Notes: a model not told the origin generated them from the sequence alone. Counted from the first letter of the stretch, positions 34,640 to 48,267 are shown. The stretch is 64,000 bases of DNA from Diphasiastrum complanatum (GCA_029204225.1 CM055102.1:22892660-22956659), one strand, 5' to 3'. Numbers and translations are program-made.

Positions 34640-36917
34640 TGGACTTTCCATGCAACTCCACTGTAGGAGGTGAATAAACCTCCAATAAGTTTAAAGACTT
34701 TTGTGAGGAAGAGGGAATACAAAGAGAATTTCTTGTTCTTATACTCCTCAACAAAATGGAGTTGTTGAGAGAAAAAATAGAACTTTGTGTGAATGTGCAA
34801 AAGCCATTAGGCTAGAAGCATCTCTGCCTAAAGAATTTTGGGGAGAAGCAGTTGCATGTGCAAATTATCTTTGTAATAGGCTTCCTAATGTTGCAACAGA
34901 AAGAAGAACACCATTTGAGATGTTGTATAAGAAAAAGCCTAAGGTAGATCATCTTAGGATCTTTGGCTGTGTATGCTTTGTGCATGTACCTTTAGAGACT
35001 AGGAAGAAGGATGACCCTAGTGCTATGAAAGGAATTTTTGTAGGATATGCATCTACTAAAAAAGCATATAAAGTATATCTTCCCTCTATTGACAAATGTT
35101 GTAAGTAGAGATGTGATCTTTCATGAAGATCAAAAGCTTAACTTGGATGAAGCACAAATCAAGGAGTCTCATGCAAGATCTACAATCATCAATCTTGATG
35201 CTGCTCAAGAAGTGGTGAGGCTGAGGCTTGAGGACGAGCAACTTCAAGCACCTACACCAAGAAGATATACAAGAGAAAGATCTGAGCCAAGAAGGCTCAC
35301 ATATGATGAGGAAGGAAGGCAAGTGGAAGGTGAAACTTCCTATCATGCTCTCTTCATATCAGATGAAGAGCCTAACGATGTCCAAGAAGCACTTCAATCC
35401 AAGAAGTGGGTTGAAGCAATGACCCAAGGGTTTGAAGCCTTGATGTCAAACAACACATGGGAGCTTGTGGAGCCACCAAACAACATGCAAGTAATTGGAT
35501 GTAAGTAGGTTTGCAGGATCAAGTATAAAAATGATGGATCCATCAACAAATATAAAGCAAGACTTTGTGCCAAAGGCTACTCTCAAATCAAAGGTCTTGA
35601 CTATGAAGGCACCTTTGCACCAGTTGCAAAAATGGTAAAAATTAGAATACTCAAATCTCTTGCATGTTATCACAATTAGAGGATGTTTCAGCTTGATGTT
35701 TCTAATGCCTTACCTTGAGGAGGAGATTCACATGGAGCAACCACCTGGATTTGTGAAAGAAGGTGAAAAATCAAAAGTTTGTCTTTTGTTCAAAAGTCTC
35801 TATGGACTAAAACAAGCACCAAGGTCTTGGTATGCAAGGCTCAACTCATTTCTCATATCACTCGGATTTTGTCTTAGTGAATATGATCCCTCTTTGTATA
35901 TTGAGTTTGTTAATAACTTTGTAGTTATACTTCTCATCTATGTAGATGATATCATTCTTTGTGGAAATAATGAAAAGCTAGCTGAAGAAACTAAGATGGC
36001 ACTTGGTAGTGAATTTAGGATGAAGGACTTAGGAGTTTTTCACTATATTTTAGGCCTTGAAATTGACTATTGGAAAGGTCATGCCTTCGTAAGTCAAAGT
36101 AGATATGCACTTTCCATGCTCAAGAAATTCCAAATGAAAAACTGTAAAGGCATAGATACACCAATGGAGCACATTGTAAAAGTTCCTATGAAAGATGATG
36201 AAAAATCCTTTGAGGACATCACTCTTTATAGGAGTCTTATTGGCTCACTTATATGGGTAATTGTGACAAGGCCTGATCTAAGCTTTAGTGTGCATAAGCT
36301 AAGTCAACACATGAAGGATCCAAAGATATATCATTGGAAGTTGGCTAAAAGAATCTTGAGGTATATATCTTCTACCTTAGACTATGAATTAATCTACAAA
36401 GGAGAATATCTGACTTGGGTTGCTTTTTCAGATTCAAATTTTGCATAGAAAATCCACAAGCGCTTACACAATTTTTCTTGGAGGGAATATAGTTTCTTGG
36501 CCATCAAAGAAGCAAGCAACTATATTTTTATCATCCTGTGAAGCTGAATACAAATCTCTTACAACCACAACAAAAGAGGTTTTATGGATCAAAAGGCTAC
36601 TCTTGGAGCTAAAGTGTTATGGAGGTGAAAATCTTCCAATTATCGAGAATGATAACATCTCAACTCAAGCTCTAGCAAATAATCTTTTGTTCCATGCAAG
36701 GAGCAAACATATCGAGGTAGCTCATCATTTTGTAAGAGAAAAAGTTATTGGGAGAGAGATCTTATTGGAGCATGTTGGATCTTCAAATTGTGTTGCAGAT
36801 CTTCTCACCAAGCCATTGCTCAAGAATGTTTTTGTCAAGATGAGGTCTAACCTTGGCCTAATTTCAAAGTCTATGTTGGATAGGAACATATATTTTAAGG
36901 AGGATTGTGAAGATTAG
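34640..36917 (+). pseudogene. Ty1/copia integrase-RT-RNase H, 5'-truncated, several lesions
   Basis: Integrase begins in mid-core near 34660; the usual GGGEY motif is damaged (TGTAGGAGGTGAATAA). 34785-35108 has ECAKAIRLEASLPKEFWGEA and HLRIFGCVCF. After a frameshift near 35100 comes the linker (35047-35508), ending at a TAG in IGCKW. Reverse transcriptase (35520-36448) keeps LYGLKQAPRSWYARL and the active site IYVDDIILCG. RNase H (36420-36917) has RKSTSAYTIFLGG, SSCEAEYKSL and HARSKHIEVAHHFVREK, stop at 36917. A purine run (AAGGAGGA) at 36898-36905 precedes repeat R2. Gag, protease and the integrase N-terminus are missing. Confidence 0.88.
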
Positions 36918-37203
36918 TAAAATTATATCTTCCTATCATGAGTTTTGGGGCCATGCCTATGTTATTTCCATTGTAAACTTTATTGTACATAAAGGTATGT
37001 GAATTGAGCACATAACCTTCTAGAATAGGTCGAGTTTGAGTTAGGTAGATTCAATCTTGATGTCATGCAAAAATTTAGATTACATACAATGTCATTCAGT
37101 GTGCATGCAAGCAATATGCAATCAGTGCATGCAACATGCAAAGTAGTTTTCATGATTGCACATATCTAGGCAATTTGGAGAGATGACATTCAATACATGC
37201 AAT
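36906..37203 (+). repeat. LTR-like direct repeat R2 (partner 34312-34603)
   Basis: It starts TGTGAAGATTAGTAAAATTA right after a polypurine run, as a 3' LTR would, and matches R1 until ACATGCAAT, where the two diverge. Confidence 0.65.
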
Positions 37204-38382
37204 TATGAGAATAATCTCACTACAACCCAATACATAAACACATTCTTATCTGGTAGATTTCTCAAAAGCCCACATCTGTTACTCACATATCTCACTGAGA
37301 ATCTTGTAATCTCAGCTATAAAAGTTCTCATGAGTAAATAGCATATATGAGAAATCTCGGAGATAAATAACATATTCACTCTCACAAGTTTTCCAATCCA
37401 ATTTACTTCTAATAACATAATTTCTTTCACTCAATCGACCCCTCCCTGATCCTAGAACTCAAACTAAGATTAAGTTAATCTAATACAGACACTTTAGACT
37501 CAATATTCCGATCAAACTTACTCTTATTCCAATTAAAATGGAATTAGTAACTTTTGACCTTTCACTCTATAACTGCTTATTAATAATGGTTCAAACTTCA
37601 AACCAATTCTAGCTCCAGATTATTACACATAATCCCTAGCGAATTTCTCTTATTCAAAAACTTCCAATTTGGCATCTTACTAGAGATTTGTTCAAAAATA
37701 CCTCCAGAAAATCCCATTCCTATACCACAACTAGTTCTCTTTAAAAAATTATGCAATCAACAGATCCACAGATAGAATTTCAGATCGGAGTGACGAGGCT
37801 CGGTTGAAGGGGAAGTCAGGACTTGCATGAAGTTGTATGTGGAGGAGTTAGGCGAGATGTTAGTGAAGGGGCTCGGTTGAGTTTCCGTCTGGTGAGGGCT
37901 TGGACGAGTTCAAAGAGAAGGAGTCGGTCGAGAGAGAAGCGAAGGTGGAGTCTGTTGAGGTCAGTTGGAAAATGGGAGATGGTTGAGGCAGTGTGGAGGG
38001 TAGTGTGGAGGGTGTGTGCAAGAGCGTGATGAAGGGGTGTGGCTGATGGAGTGTGTAGAAAAAACAAGATGAAGACACTGTTGCAACAAGGTGTGGTGTA
38101 TGAATGTGTCTGAATTCAAGTGGCAACGGGCGTCAAATGTTTACAGATTCTTCATTTGTCTATTGATGCTTTGTTGTTCTTTTTTACGATATGGTTACAA
38201 AATAGTGTGTTGCATGTTACCAGGTTGGGATGTTTCCAGATTATTACATTCTTGTTTCAAAGCCCAGGTTAGGCAGAAGAGAAAGAGCAATGTTTATACT
38301 TGTCCTGTCTATCAGAGGATACTCGAGGAGGTCGCTCTTGAACCGTATTCACATGCATAAATAGTCAAAGAGAGACTACATT
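37204..38382. other. unassigned insert inside the copia nest
   Basis: 37204-37800 is AT-rich without motifs. 37800-38060 is purine-rich (GGAG/GTGGAGG). 38280-38350 shows a faint match to 52920-52995 (TGTCCTG.CTRTCA, GAAGTCNCTCTTGAAC, CACATGCATAAA). No gene is supported. Confidence 0.4.
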
Positions 38383-39307
<925 letters not shown>

Positions 39308-40255
39308 TGGTTCAAGATGCAAGATCTTGGAAAAATTCCCTATATTCTAGGATTAGAGTTTGACTTTCTTAAAGATAAAGCTTTTGTATATCAATCCAAG
39401 TTGAATTGTAAGAGTATAGAAACACCTATGGAGCAAAATGTAAAGGACTCTAACAAAGGTGATGAAAGATCTTTCATGGACATCACAGGCTCCTTAATTT
39501 GGCTCACAATAACTAGACTTGACATAAGCTTTAGCGTTCATAAGTTGAGCCAGACTATGCAAAATCCTTCTGTTTATTATTGAAAAATGGCCAAGAGAGT
39601 GCTTAGATATATATCTTCAACTTTTGATTTTGGTTTATTGTATAAAAGTGAAGATCTTTCTATTATTGGTTATTCTGACTTGGATTTTGCAAGTGATAGA
39701 GCAGATCAAAAATCTACAAGTGCTTATGTCATATATCTTGGAGGAAACTTTATTGTTGGCTTTCCAAAAAGCAAGATACTGTATCACTCTCATCATGTGA
39801 AGATGAGTACAAGGAACTCACTACAACAACAAAGGAAGTGCTTTGGATCAAGAGGTTACTAGTGGAGCTAAAGATAATAATGCTTCTTGGTTTCCAAGGG
39901 GAGGCTCGAACCTGAGACCAAAGAAACTTTGGATGTCAAGCTAACCAACCAAGACAACCCCGTTGGTTTAAAGATAATAATGGAAGAGGATCTACCTATG
40001 ATCATGTATGACAACATTTCAGCCCAAGCCTTTGCTAACAACCCAATATTCCATGCAAGGAGCAAACACATCGAAGTTGCACATCACTTCGTGAGAGAGA
40101 AGCTCATTGGAGGTGAAATCAAATTGAGCACATTGACACATCATCTTGTATTGCTGATATGCTCACCAAACCTGTGAGCAAAAGTTCCTTCATCAAGCAT
40201 AGAGCCAATCTTGGAGTTATACCAAGATCCATGTTCAAATCGATATAGATTATTT
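39308..40255 (+). pseudogene. Ty1/copia RT end and RNase H, interrupted by a SINE
   Basis: It starts in reverse transcriptase (KMQDLGKIPYILGLEFDFL) and continues through SLIWLTITRLDISFSVHKLS, RYISSTFDFGLLY and [12 protein letters not shown]. Near 39860 an 86-bp tRNA-like insertion breaks the frame. After it come DNISAQAFANNPIFHARSKH and HHFVREKLIGGE, then a frameshifted ADMLTKP end. A polypurine tract and 3' LTR follow directly. Confidence 0.85.
39883..39968 (-). mobile_element. 86-bp tRNA-like SINE, copy B
   Basis: On the minus strand the element starts AACCAACGGGG, carries a complete B box (GGTTCGAGCCT), a weak A box, a CCAAAG-TTT-CTTTGG hairpin and the terminal CTTGG-AAA-CCAAG hairpin, and ends AAGAAG. 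Perfect 14-bp duplications of TAAAGATAATAATG flank it at 39869-39882 and 39969-39982. It sits in copia RNase H. There is no poly(A) tail. Confidence 0.85.
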
Positions 40256-40265
40256 TTAGGAGGAG
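40256..40265 (+). promoter_or_regulatory. polypurine tract
   Basis: TTAGGAGGAG lies directly before an LTR starting TGTTGAAATTG. It is the primer for plus-strand DNA synthesis. Confidence 0.85.
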
Positions 40266-40723
40266 TGTTGAAATTGAAAAACAATTGATATTGATTTCTT
40301 GACTTGCTACAAATGTTGTACTATGCAAGTATGTAGCTCATTAATGCAAAACGCCAAGTTTGGTCTACATAGAACTCGAGCTACATGGTTATGTAATATC
40401 TAGATTGATGAATACAACTTGCATACAGTTTGTAGACATAGAATTAGCAAAGTCATGCTTGTAGAAACTCGTGGCAGTTCACATGCATTAATTGTAAGTG
40501 ATCCATAGTGACATGCAAGGCACGCACAAAGTGTAATGGACACATGCATGATGATTTGGACATTTCTAGTTAGAACTAGTACACTTGTAAAAAGCTGGTA
40601 AAATTTCATGCATGGCAAGTGACAAATGTCACATAGACTCTAAATGTCACTTTAGATGTCATTTTGTAATGGATGGATGTGGTTCTACCTCGAGCTACCT
40701 CAATATCCATAAATATGTGTAGC
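40266..40723 (+). mobile_element. 3' LTR of copia family A, truncated
   Basis: It matches the first part of 33482-34267. It stops at AATATGTGTAG, where copia B integrase begins (CCTCAACAAAATGGAGTAGC). The last 330 bp of the LTR are missing. Confidence 0.85.
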
Positions 40724-42948
40724 CTCAACAAAATGGAGTAGCTGAGTAGAAGAACGTCACATTGTTGGAAGCTGCACGATCCATGACAACCAATTCCCAT
40801 TCACCTCAAACATTCTGGACAGAAGCAATCTGCAGAAATACTCTAGCACTAAAGCAGTTGATTCCAAGACATCGTTTGAAGCCTACTATGGATACAAACC
40901 AAGCTTGAAACATCTACATGTTTTTGGATGTCTTTGCTATGCCCAAGTGCCATCTGATCTAAGGAAGAAGATGGACCCAGTAAGCTGTAAGGACATCTTC
41001 ATCGGCTACTCAACGTCTCATAAAACTTCTCGCATCTATGATGTTGATTCAGGTCATATCTCAATCAGCCATGATGTTGTCTTTCTTGAAGACAAGTATC
41101 ACGATTTCAAACAGAAGTAGCTGATGCAAGAGTATGCCACAACAACTCCACCATCCGTCATTATGCAACGACCTACAATTGTTCAGACATTGTCCCAACA
41201 TCTCCGCTTACCATCGATGGGCCTAGACCCACGATTGTTCAACCACAAGATGCTACAGTCCCAGTCATTCACCAAGGAAAATCATCCACTCAAGCACTTG
41301 CAGCTCGAAGGTCTGCAAGACAATGACAGAAACCTGATCATTTTGTCCCTTAGGCATTCATCAATCACGATGAACCTGCCATAGTTGCAGAAGCTCTGTG
41401 AATGCCCAATGCAAACAATTGGAAGGCTGCCATGGATGCTGAGTATCAGTCTCTAATGAAGAACAAGACTTGGAGTCTTGTCAATCCTCCTACTAGTGTA
41501 AAACCAATTGACTCCAAGTGGATCTTTAAGCTGAAGCTTAAACTAGATGGATCCATATCCAACTGGAAAGCTAGACTAGTGGTTAAAGGCTTTGAACACG
41601 TATATGGGATAGACTACACTGATACCTTTAGTCCAGTGGTAAACCATTAGTCTATTCGTACCTTACTGGCTATAGCTATTGTAGAAGATCTGGACATTCA
41701 CTAGATGGATGTCCAGATGGCATTCCTACACGGATTCATACAGGAAGATATATTCATCTATCAACTAGAAGGTTATGTCCTTCAAGGCAAGGAGCATCTG
41801 GTATGTAAATTGCATAAGGCTTTATATGGTCTTAAGCAAACTCCCAGGGCCTAGTATAATAAAGGTAATCGCTTCTTGTTGCAACACAGTTTTACTTCTT
41901 GCTCTGCAGACTACAATGTATATCTCAGGCGTAAAGGGTCAAGCTATGTCATAATAGCATTATACGTTGATGATTCTTTAACTATAGTCAATTCAGATTA
42001 GTTATTACAGGAAATCAAATCTCTACTTTCATCAAAGTTTGAGATGACTGATTTAGGCCCAGTCCATTACCTTCTTGGTATGGAGATCAGCAGAGATCGC
42101 ATAGGCAAAAGAATAACTATGAGCCAAGAATCTTACTTGACTAATGTACTTCATAGATATGGCATGGAGGACTGCAAGCTCATAGACACACCTATGATAT
42201 ATGAGTTAAGCTATCCAAAGACATGTGTCCCAAAACTCAAGCAGATCAGCAAGAAATGTGCAGGTATCCTTATCAGTCTATCTTAGGATCTATTATGTAT
42301 TCTATGATCTACACACAACCTGATCTAGCATATGTAGTTAGCACATTGTCTCAGTACATGTCCAATCCAGGCCTACAACATTGGAAATCTCTAAAAAGCA
42401 TACTGAGGTACATTCAAGCTACAAAGCACTATGCATTGAGCTATAATGGCGATATAGAAGTTGCACTCACATTGACCACTTATTCATATTCAGATTGGGC
42501 TGAAAACATAGATACTAGAAAATCCACATCAGGCTACATTTGTTTCCTTGTAGGAGGACCCATCTCATGGAACAGTAGAAAGCATAAATGCATTTCTCTG
42601 TCCTCCACAAAATCTGAATATGTTGCAACTACATCAATAGTGAAAGAGATAATTTGGCTAAGGAGGCTGCTGCAGGATCTACAATTCTCACATATCAGTC
42701 CAACAATACTCCAGTGCAACAATCAAAGCTACATAGCTCTATCTCTGAACCCACGAACTCATAATAGAACTAAGCATATAGAAGTTCAATTCCATTTTCT
42801 TAGAGAGAAAGTTCAGAGTAAAGATGTTGTACTAAGTTACTGTCATGCAGACAATATGTTGGCTGATATTTTGATAAAGCCATTGTTTAGAGATAAGTAT
42901 TCTACTTTAGTAGGTATGTTAAATCTCAATTGCAAATCACATTCATAG
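40724..42948 (+). pseudogene. Ty1/copia family B integrase-RT-RNase H, 5'-truncated with stops
   Basis: It starts at the integrase motif PQQNGVAE. Then KHLHVFGCLCYAQVPSDLRK (40905) and a GYS.SHKTSRIYD end. Reverse transcriptase (41402-42280) has [30 protein letters not shown] and the active site LYVDDSLTI, broken by stops at 41120, 41650, 41704 and elsewhere. RNase H (42223-42948) is open: SIMYSMIYTQPDLAYVVSTL, KSTSGYICFLVGG, SSTKSEYVATTS, HIEVQFHFLREK and ADILIKPL. A polypurine tract and LTR follow. Confidence 0.88.
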
Positions 42949-42956
42949 CAGTTAGC

Positions 42957-43106
42957 TTAAGGGAGAGTGTTGGAATTTACTCTAAGTCCTACTCATCCCA
43001 ACAACCCTCCTTTATTCTCTAATTTTTTCTCTCTCAAATGTAACCTACAAAAAATGAACTATTTTTAAACAGTCTGCATTTTTGAACTAATTGTCGCTAC
43101 AGTCTA
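42957..43106 (+). mobile_element. polypurine tract and truncated 3' LTR of copia family B
   Basis: CTTAAGGGAGAG (42957-42968) is followed by TGTTGGAATTT. The first 140 bp or so match the minus-strand LTR starting at 48267 (CTCTCAAATGTAACC, AAACAGTCTGCATTTTTGA). The LTR is cut near 43106 by the minus-strand copia. Confidence 0.8.
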
Positions 43107-46078
43107 TTTTTTTTTCCAAGTGCAATCTTGGTTTCCTCAACTAACTTGATACAACTTCCTGTCAGAATAATATCATCAGCATAGATAAGAATGATGACAA
43201 TATCTTTATCAAAAAACTTGACATATAAGGAACGATCATAGTTACTAAGATTAAATCCTAGTGACTCAAAAAAGGTGTTAAGTCGAGAATACCATAACCT
43301 TGGAGCTTGTTTCAATCCATATAAACTTTCGAAGAGCAAGCAAACTTTTTCTTTGTCATGGATGAACCCAATAGGCTGATCCATATAAATCTCTTCTTCT
43401 AGATACCCATTTAGAACTGCATTAGAGACATCTAGTTGAATAACTTGCCAATTGAAAAAACAAGCAAGAGAAATTATGATTCTAATTGATACCATCTTTG
43501 CAATTGGAGAAAAGGTCTCCTCATAATCAAGTCCATAAACTTGAGAAAAACCTTTAGCACAAAGCCTAGTCTTGTACTTGTTGATTGTTCCATCTTGATT
43601 ATACTTGATTCGAAAAACCCACTTGCAACCAATTGTGTGCTTGTTGGATGGAAGATCCACAAGCTCCCATGTCTTATTGGCCATCAAAGCATCATATTCC
43701 TCCTTCATGGCAAGGTACCATTCCTTCGAGTTGAGAGCATCATATACATCCTTCGGCTCCTCATGAGAAATAAAATAAGCACAATTAATGGAGTTGATTT
43801 CTACTTGCTTGTCTCTATCTTCATAGGTAAGCCTTCTAGGCTTGGATCTTTCTCTTTGAGATCTCCTTGGTGAAAAGATTCGAGGAGACTCCTCCTCAAT
43901 TCTTGGCCCCATATCTCCATGATAGTCTTCAAGAGTGATGATTGGAGTATCTTTGTGAGAATCTTTGAGCTCGGCCTCCTCAAGAATGTATTTTTTATCT
44001 TCATGGAATATAACATCTCTACTCTCAATTATAGCTGAGGTAGAGGGAACATAGATTCTGTAGGCTTTCTTGTTGGATGCATATCCAACCATGATTCCTT
44101 TAATGAAATTAGAAACATGGGCACATTTACAAAGCAATCACAACCAAAAACTCTAAGGTGATCTACCTTAGGTTTCTTCTTAAATAAGACTTCAAAAGGT
44201 GATTTTCCAGCAAGTGCATTGTGAGGTAATCTATTGCACAAATAGTTTGCACAATTTATAGCTTCACCCCAATATTCAATAGGCAAAGAAGTTGCTATTC
44301 GAATTGCTTTAGCACATTCACATAAAGATCTATTTTCCCTCTCAGCTACTCCATTTTGAGATGGAACCCAACGGGGTTGGCTCAGTTGGTTGGCTTGGCA
44401 TCCAAAGTTTCTTTGGTCCCAGGTTCGAGCCTCCCCTTGGAAACCAAGAAGCATTTTGAGATGGAGAATAAGCACAAGAAAACTCTCTCTTTATTCATTC
44501 ACCTTCACAATAATCATGAAACTTGTTGGAGATGTATTCACCTCCTCCATCACATCTTAAAGCTTTAACTTTGAAAGAAAATTGTTTCTCAACATAAGCT
44601 TTGAAGACTAGGAAGTGATAAAAAATCATAGCCTTTGAAGAAAGTAGATACAACCAAGTATATCTAGTAAAGTCATCAATAAAGGTGACAAAACATGTTG
44701 CACCACCAATACTTTTAGAAGAGAAAAAATGTACATCTGAATGCATGAGCTCCAAAGGATGAGTAGCCTTTATAAAAGACTTCTAATATGGCTTTCTATG
44801 TGACTTTGCAATGGCACAAGCCTCACAAGGCTTGAGATCTTTAGAAAGAGATTTTGGAAGACCAATAGCCTTCACCTTCTTAACCATAGAAGACATAGAT
44901 TTAAAGTTAGGATGACCCAACCTTCTATGCCACAGCTCCTCCTTAGATAACAAAGCAACTTCACAAAGGTTTGCATTCTCATAAGAATTCAACTTAAAAA
45001 TTTCACCACATCTAGATCCATCAGCAAGGATCTCATCATTTTTCTTGGTAAAACAAGTAGTGGAGTTGAACTTTACATCACAACCATTATCAAGCAACTT
45101 TCCCACACTAATTAAATTCTTTGTAACTTTTGGAATGAAAAGAACATTAGAAAGTGCAAGAACTTTTGAATAAGCAAGTTTCAATGGAATGTTGCCAATT
45201 CCTTCTATTGGGAACTCATGATCATTAGCAGTATAAATAGATCTCTTGAGTCCTTCGTAAGGTAAGATTGAGTCAAATGACTCCTTTGAACAGCACATAT
45301 GTGAAGAAGCTCCATTGTCAATGTACCAAGCTCCATCTTTCTTGAAAGATGATGATGAAAAACTGGACACCATGAGTGATCCTTCTCCATCATTTGCAAC
45401 ATAATCTTCTTCAATCTCTTTGGAGAGATTAGCTTGCTTGAGTTGGTTTTTCTTCTTAAAGCAATTAGAGGCATAGTGTCTCTTTTTGCCACAGAAGAAA
45501 CATTTCACTTTCTTTTTCTTGGTCTTTGAGCTAGAAGGATGAGATGTATCATCCTCTTCACCATCTTTGTCTCGATCTTTGGCTTTGTCTTTGTTGGATG
45601 CTTGAGAGAACTGGTTCTTACTCCTTCCTTTCTGCTTGCCTTTGACAAAGAGGGCTTTGTCACTTCCACCATGTTCAAGTTTGTTCATCCTGGAGAGTTT
45701 ATAGCTTTGTCTAGATTCTTCAGAAATAAGAATTCCTTGGAGAGTTTCTAGATTAGGCAACTACTCCTTAATAGCAAAAGACTGAACAAGATTATCATAG
45801 TCATCTTTCAAGCCATTCAGTATGACTTGAACTAGCTCATCTTGGTTAATAGTAACACCAGCACAGGAAAGCTCTCTATGTAAATCTTTAACTCTCAAAA
45901 CATAGTTAGATGTACTCTTTTCACTTCTTTAGAAATTTTGGAAAATTTGATTCCTAAGAGTGAGTATTCTAGATGTATTCTTTGCTTTATAGATGGACTT
46001 TAGCACATCCCAAGCTTCTTTGGCTATAGTGCAAGATCCTATCTCTCTCAAAATTTCATTAAATACATTCATCTCAAA
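43107..46078 (-). pseudogene. Ty1/copia family A relative: gag-protease-integrase-RT, 3'-truncated
   Basis: Right to left: gag without its N-terminus (46078-45770), CCHC zinc knuckle CFFCGKKRHYASNC (about 45510), protease WYIDNGASSHMC (D-N-G instead of D-S-G), integrase HHCC zinc region ELWHRRLGHPNF...CEACAIAK (45760-44783), and integrase core LMHSDVHFFSSKSIGG and CDGGGEY (44755-44495). An 86-bp SINE insertion lies at 44366-44451. Then integrase end, linker and reverse transcriptase (44137-43097) with LYGLKQAPRLWYSRL and IYADDIILTG. RNase H and the 3' LTR are missing, cut at 43107 next to copia B's LTR. It is among the least decayed elements here. Confidence 0.9.
44366..44451 (+). mobile_element. 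86-bp tRNA-like SINE, copy A
   Basis: It reads ACCCAACGGGG... to AAGAAG. A-box match TGGCTCAGTTGG at 44378-44389 and B box GGTTCGAGCCT at 44422-44432 form an internal RNA polymerase III promoter with 32 nt between them. Hairpins: CCAAAG/CTTTGG around TTT (44402-44416) and CTTGG/CCAAG around AAA (44436-44448). The ends can pair as CCAA-GGGG with CCCC-TTGG. Perfect 14-bp target duplications CATTTTGAGATGGA lie at 44352-44365 and 44452-44465. Two of the three copies lie in copia coding DNA. The whole element is little longer than a tRNA, with no tRNA-unrelated body or poly(A). Confidence 0.9.
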
Positions 46079-46455
46079 ACAAAATGTTGTCACTCATATT
46101 TTGGACCTATCCCTGTCCTCTTTAAGAGCTCATAACTCTTGCTAGACATATCAGATTGATTTGGTTTTGATTTTTATAAAAAGTACAGATCACAAGCTTT
46201 CCATCAAGCTATAAGACTGCTATCTTTGGATCTATAAGCAAGGAGAACAAAGGGACTGAATATCTCTGATTTTCAAACGTGTGGAATTCCAGAATTCCAT
46301 ACTACCACATTTCCGGTCTGAAAATTCAGTTCCAATCCGATTTGATCCATATACACTTCAGAGAAAGGTGAGAAAAAGTACAAAACTATTTTTTTTGCTT
46401 GATTTAGCTCTCAATTTCTTGTACAATCAGTGATGTTAGCATGCAAAGCTTAATT

Positions 46456-46469
46456 TGGCTATGATACCA
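46456..46469 (-). promoter_or_regulatory. primer-binding site of the minus-strand copia
   Basis: On the minus strand TGGTATCATAGCCA, one mismatch from the usual initiator-Met site. It lies between the LTR at 46470 and the leader, which is shared with 34282-34311. Confidence 0.85.
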
Positions 46470-46650
46470 TGATAAAATTTTCAGATTTTACACGTGTGAG
46501 GAATGTCCATAGGTATGATGGATCTAATTAAGCTTTGTGATTAGCACAGTAACCTGATTCTAGATTGATTAACAAGATCGAGTTTAGAAGATATGGCTTA
46601 ATCACAATCTAGCATGCTAAGCAACTGAATATGATAGCAATGAATCAATA
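46470..46650 (-). mobile_element. 5' LTR of the minus-strand copia A relative, truncated
   Basis: It is the reverse complement of the last 180 bp or so of the family-A LTR (34080-34267), including the CACACGTGTRA block and TAGCATGCTAGATTGTG. It ends at CTCATTATTGATTC, where another element's gag start begins (TGTACTTTTTCTCAT shared at the join). Confidence 0.8.
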
Positions 46651-46740
46651 ATGAGAAAAAGTACAGAAGTCATCTCCGTTGAATTTGTTGATCAAGCGGA
46701 TCTCTAAAGTTGAACCTTCCATAGCAATCATGTAACAGAG
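46651..46740 (-). pseudogene. copia gag N-terminal fragment
   Basis: On the minus strand MEGSTLEIRLINKFNGDDF is a typical copia Gag start (E-I-x-L-x-x-K-F-N-G-D-x-F). It is cut after about 25 residues by the LTR fragment at 46650. Its leader contains the primer-site array at 46814-46930. Confidence 0.7.
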
Positions 46741-46813
46741 ATGAAACACAAACAGAAAGAACAGTTCTATAGAGTTAAAATAAGTCCTAGACTCTAGTAA
46801 TCCAATGAACCTT

Positions 46814-46930
46814 GGCTCTGATATCACTTTTGTGGGAGCAGGCTCTGATACCACTCCTATGGAAGCAGACACTGATATCACTCTATGGGCAGAAATAGAT
46901 ATCAACACTAATACCACTTCTATGGGAAGA
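46814..46930 (-). repeat. fourfold 27-bp repeat of a primer-binding-site motif
   Basis: Units at 46814-46840, 46841-46867, 46868-46894 and 46904-46930, the last after a 9-bp spacer. On the minus strand each holds TGRTATCAGAGCC or a decayed form, preceded by a CCATAGRAG-like stretch. On the plus strand the units read as a 9-residue repeat (GSDITFVGA, GSDTTPMEA, DTDITLWAE), probably by chance. Confidence 0.75.

Positions 46931-48267
<1,337 letters not shown>

Noticed and set aside
37823-38126. Overlapping frames in the purine-rich stretch
   Set aside because: Three frames on both strands are open together because of biased composition; none has a motif.
44366-44451. A functional tRNA gene at the SINE positions
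   Set aside because: The T arm has a 6-nt loop and a short stem, the acceptor has a bulge, and each copy has its own target duplication. It is tRNA-derived, not a tRNA.
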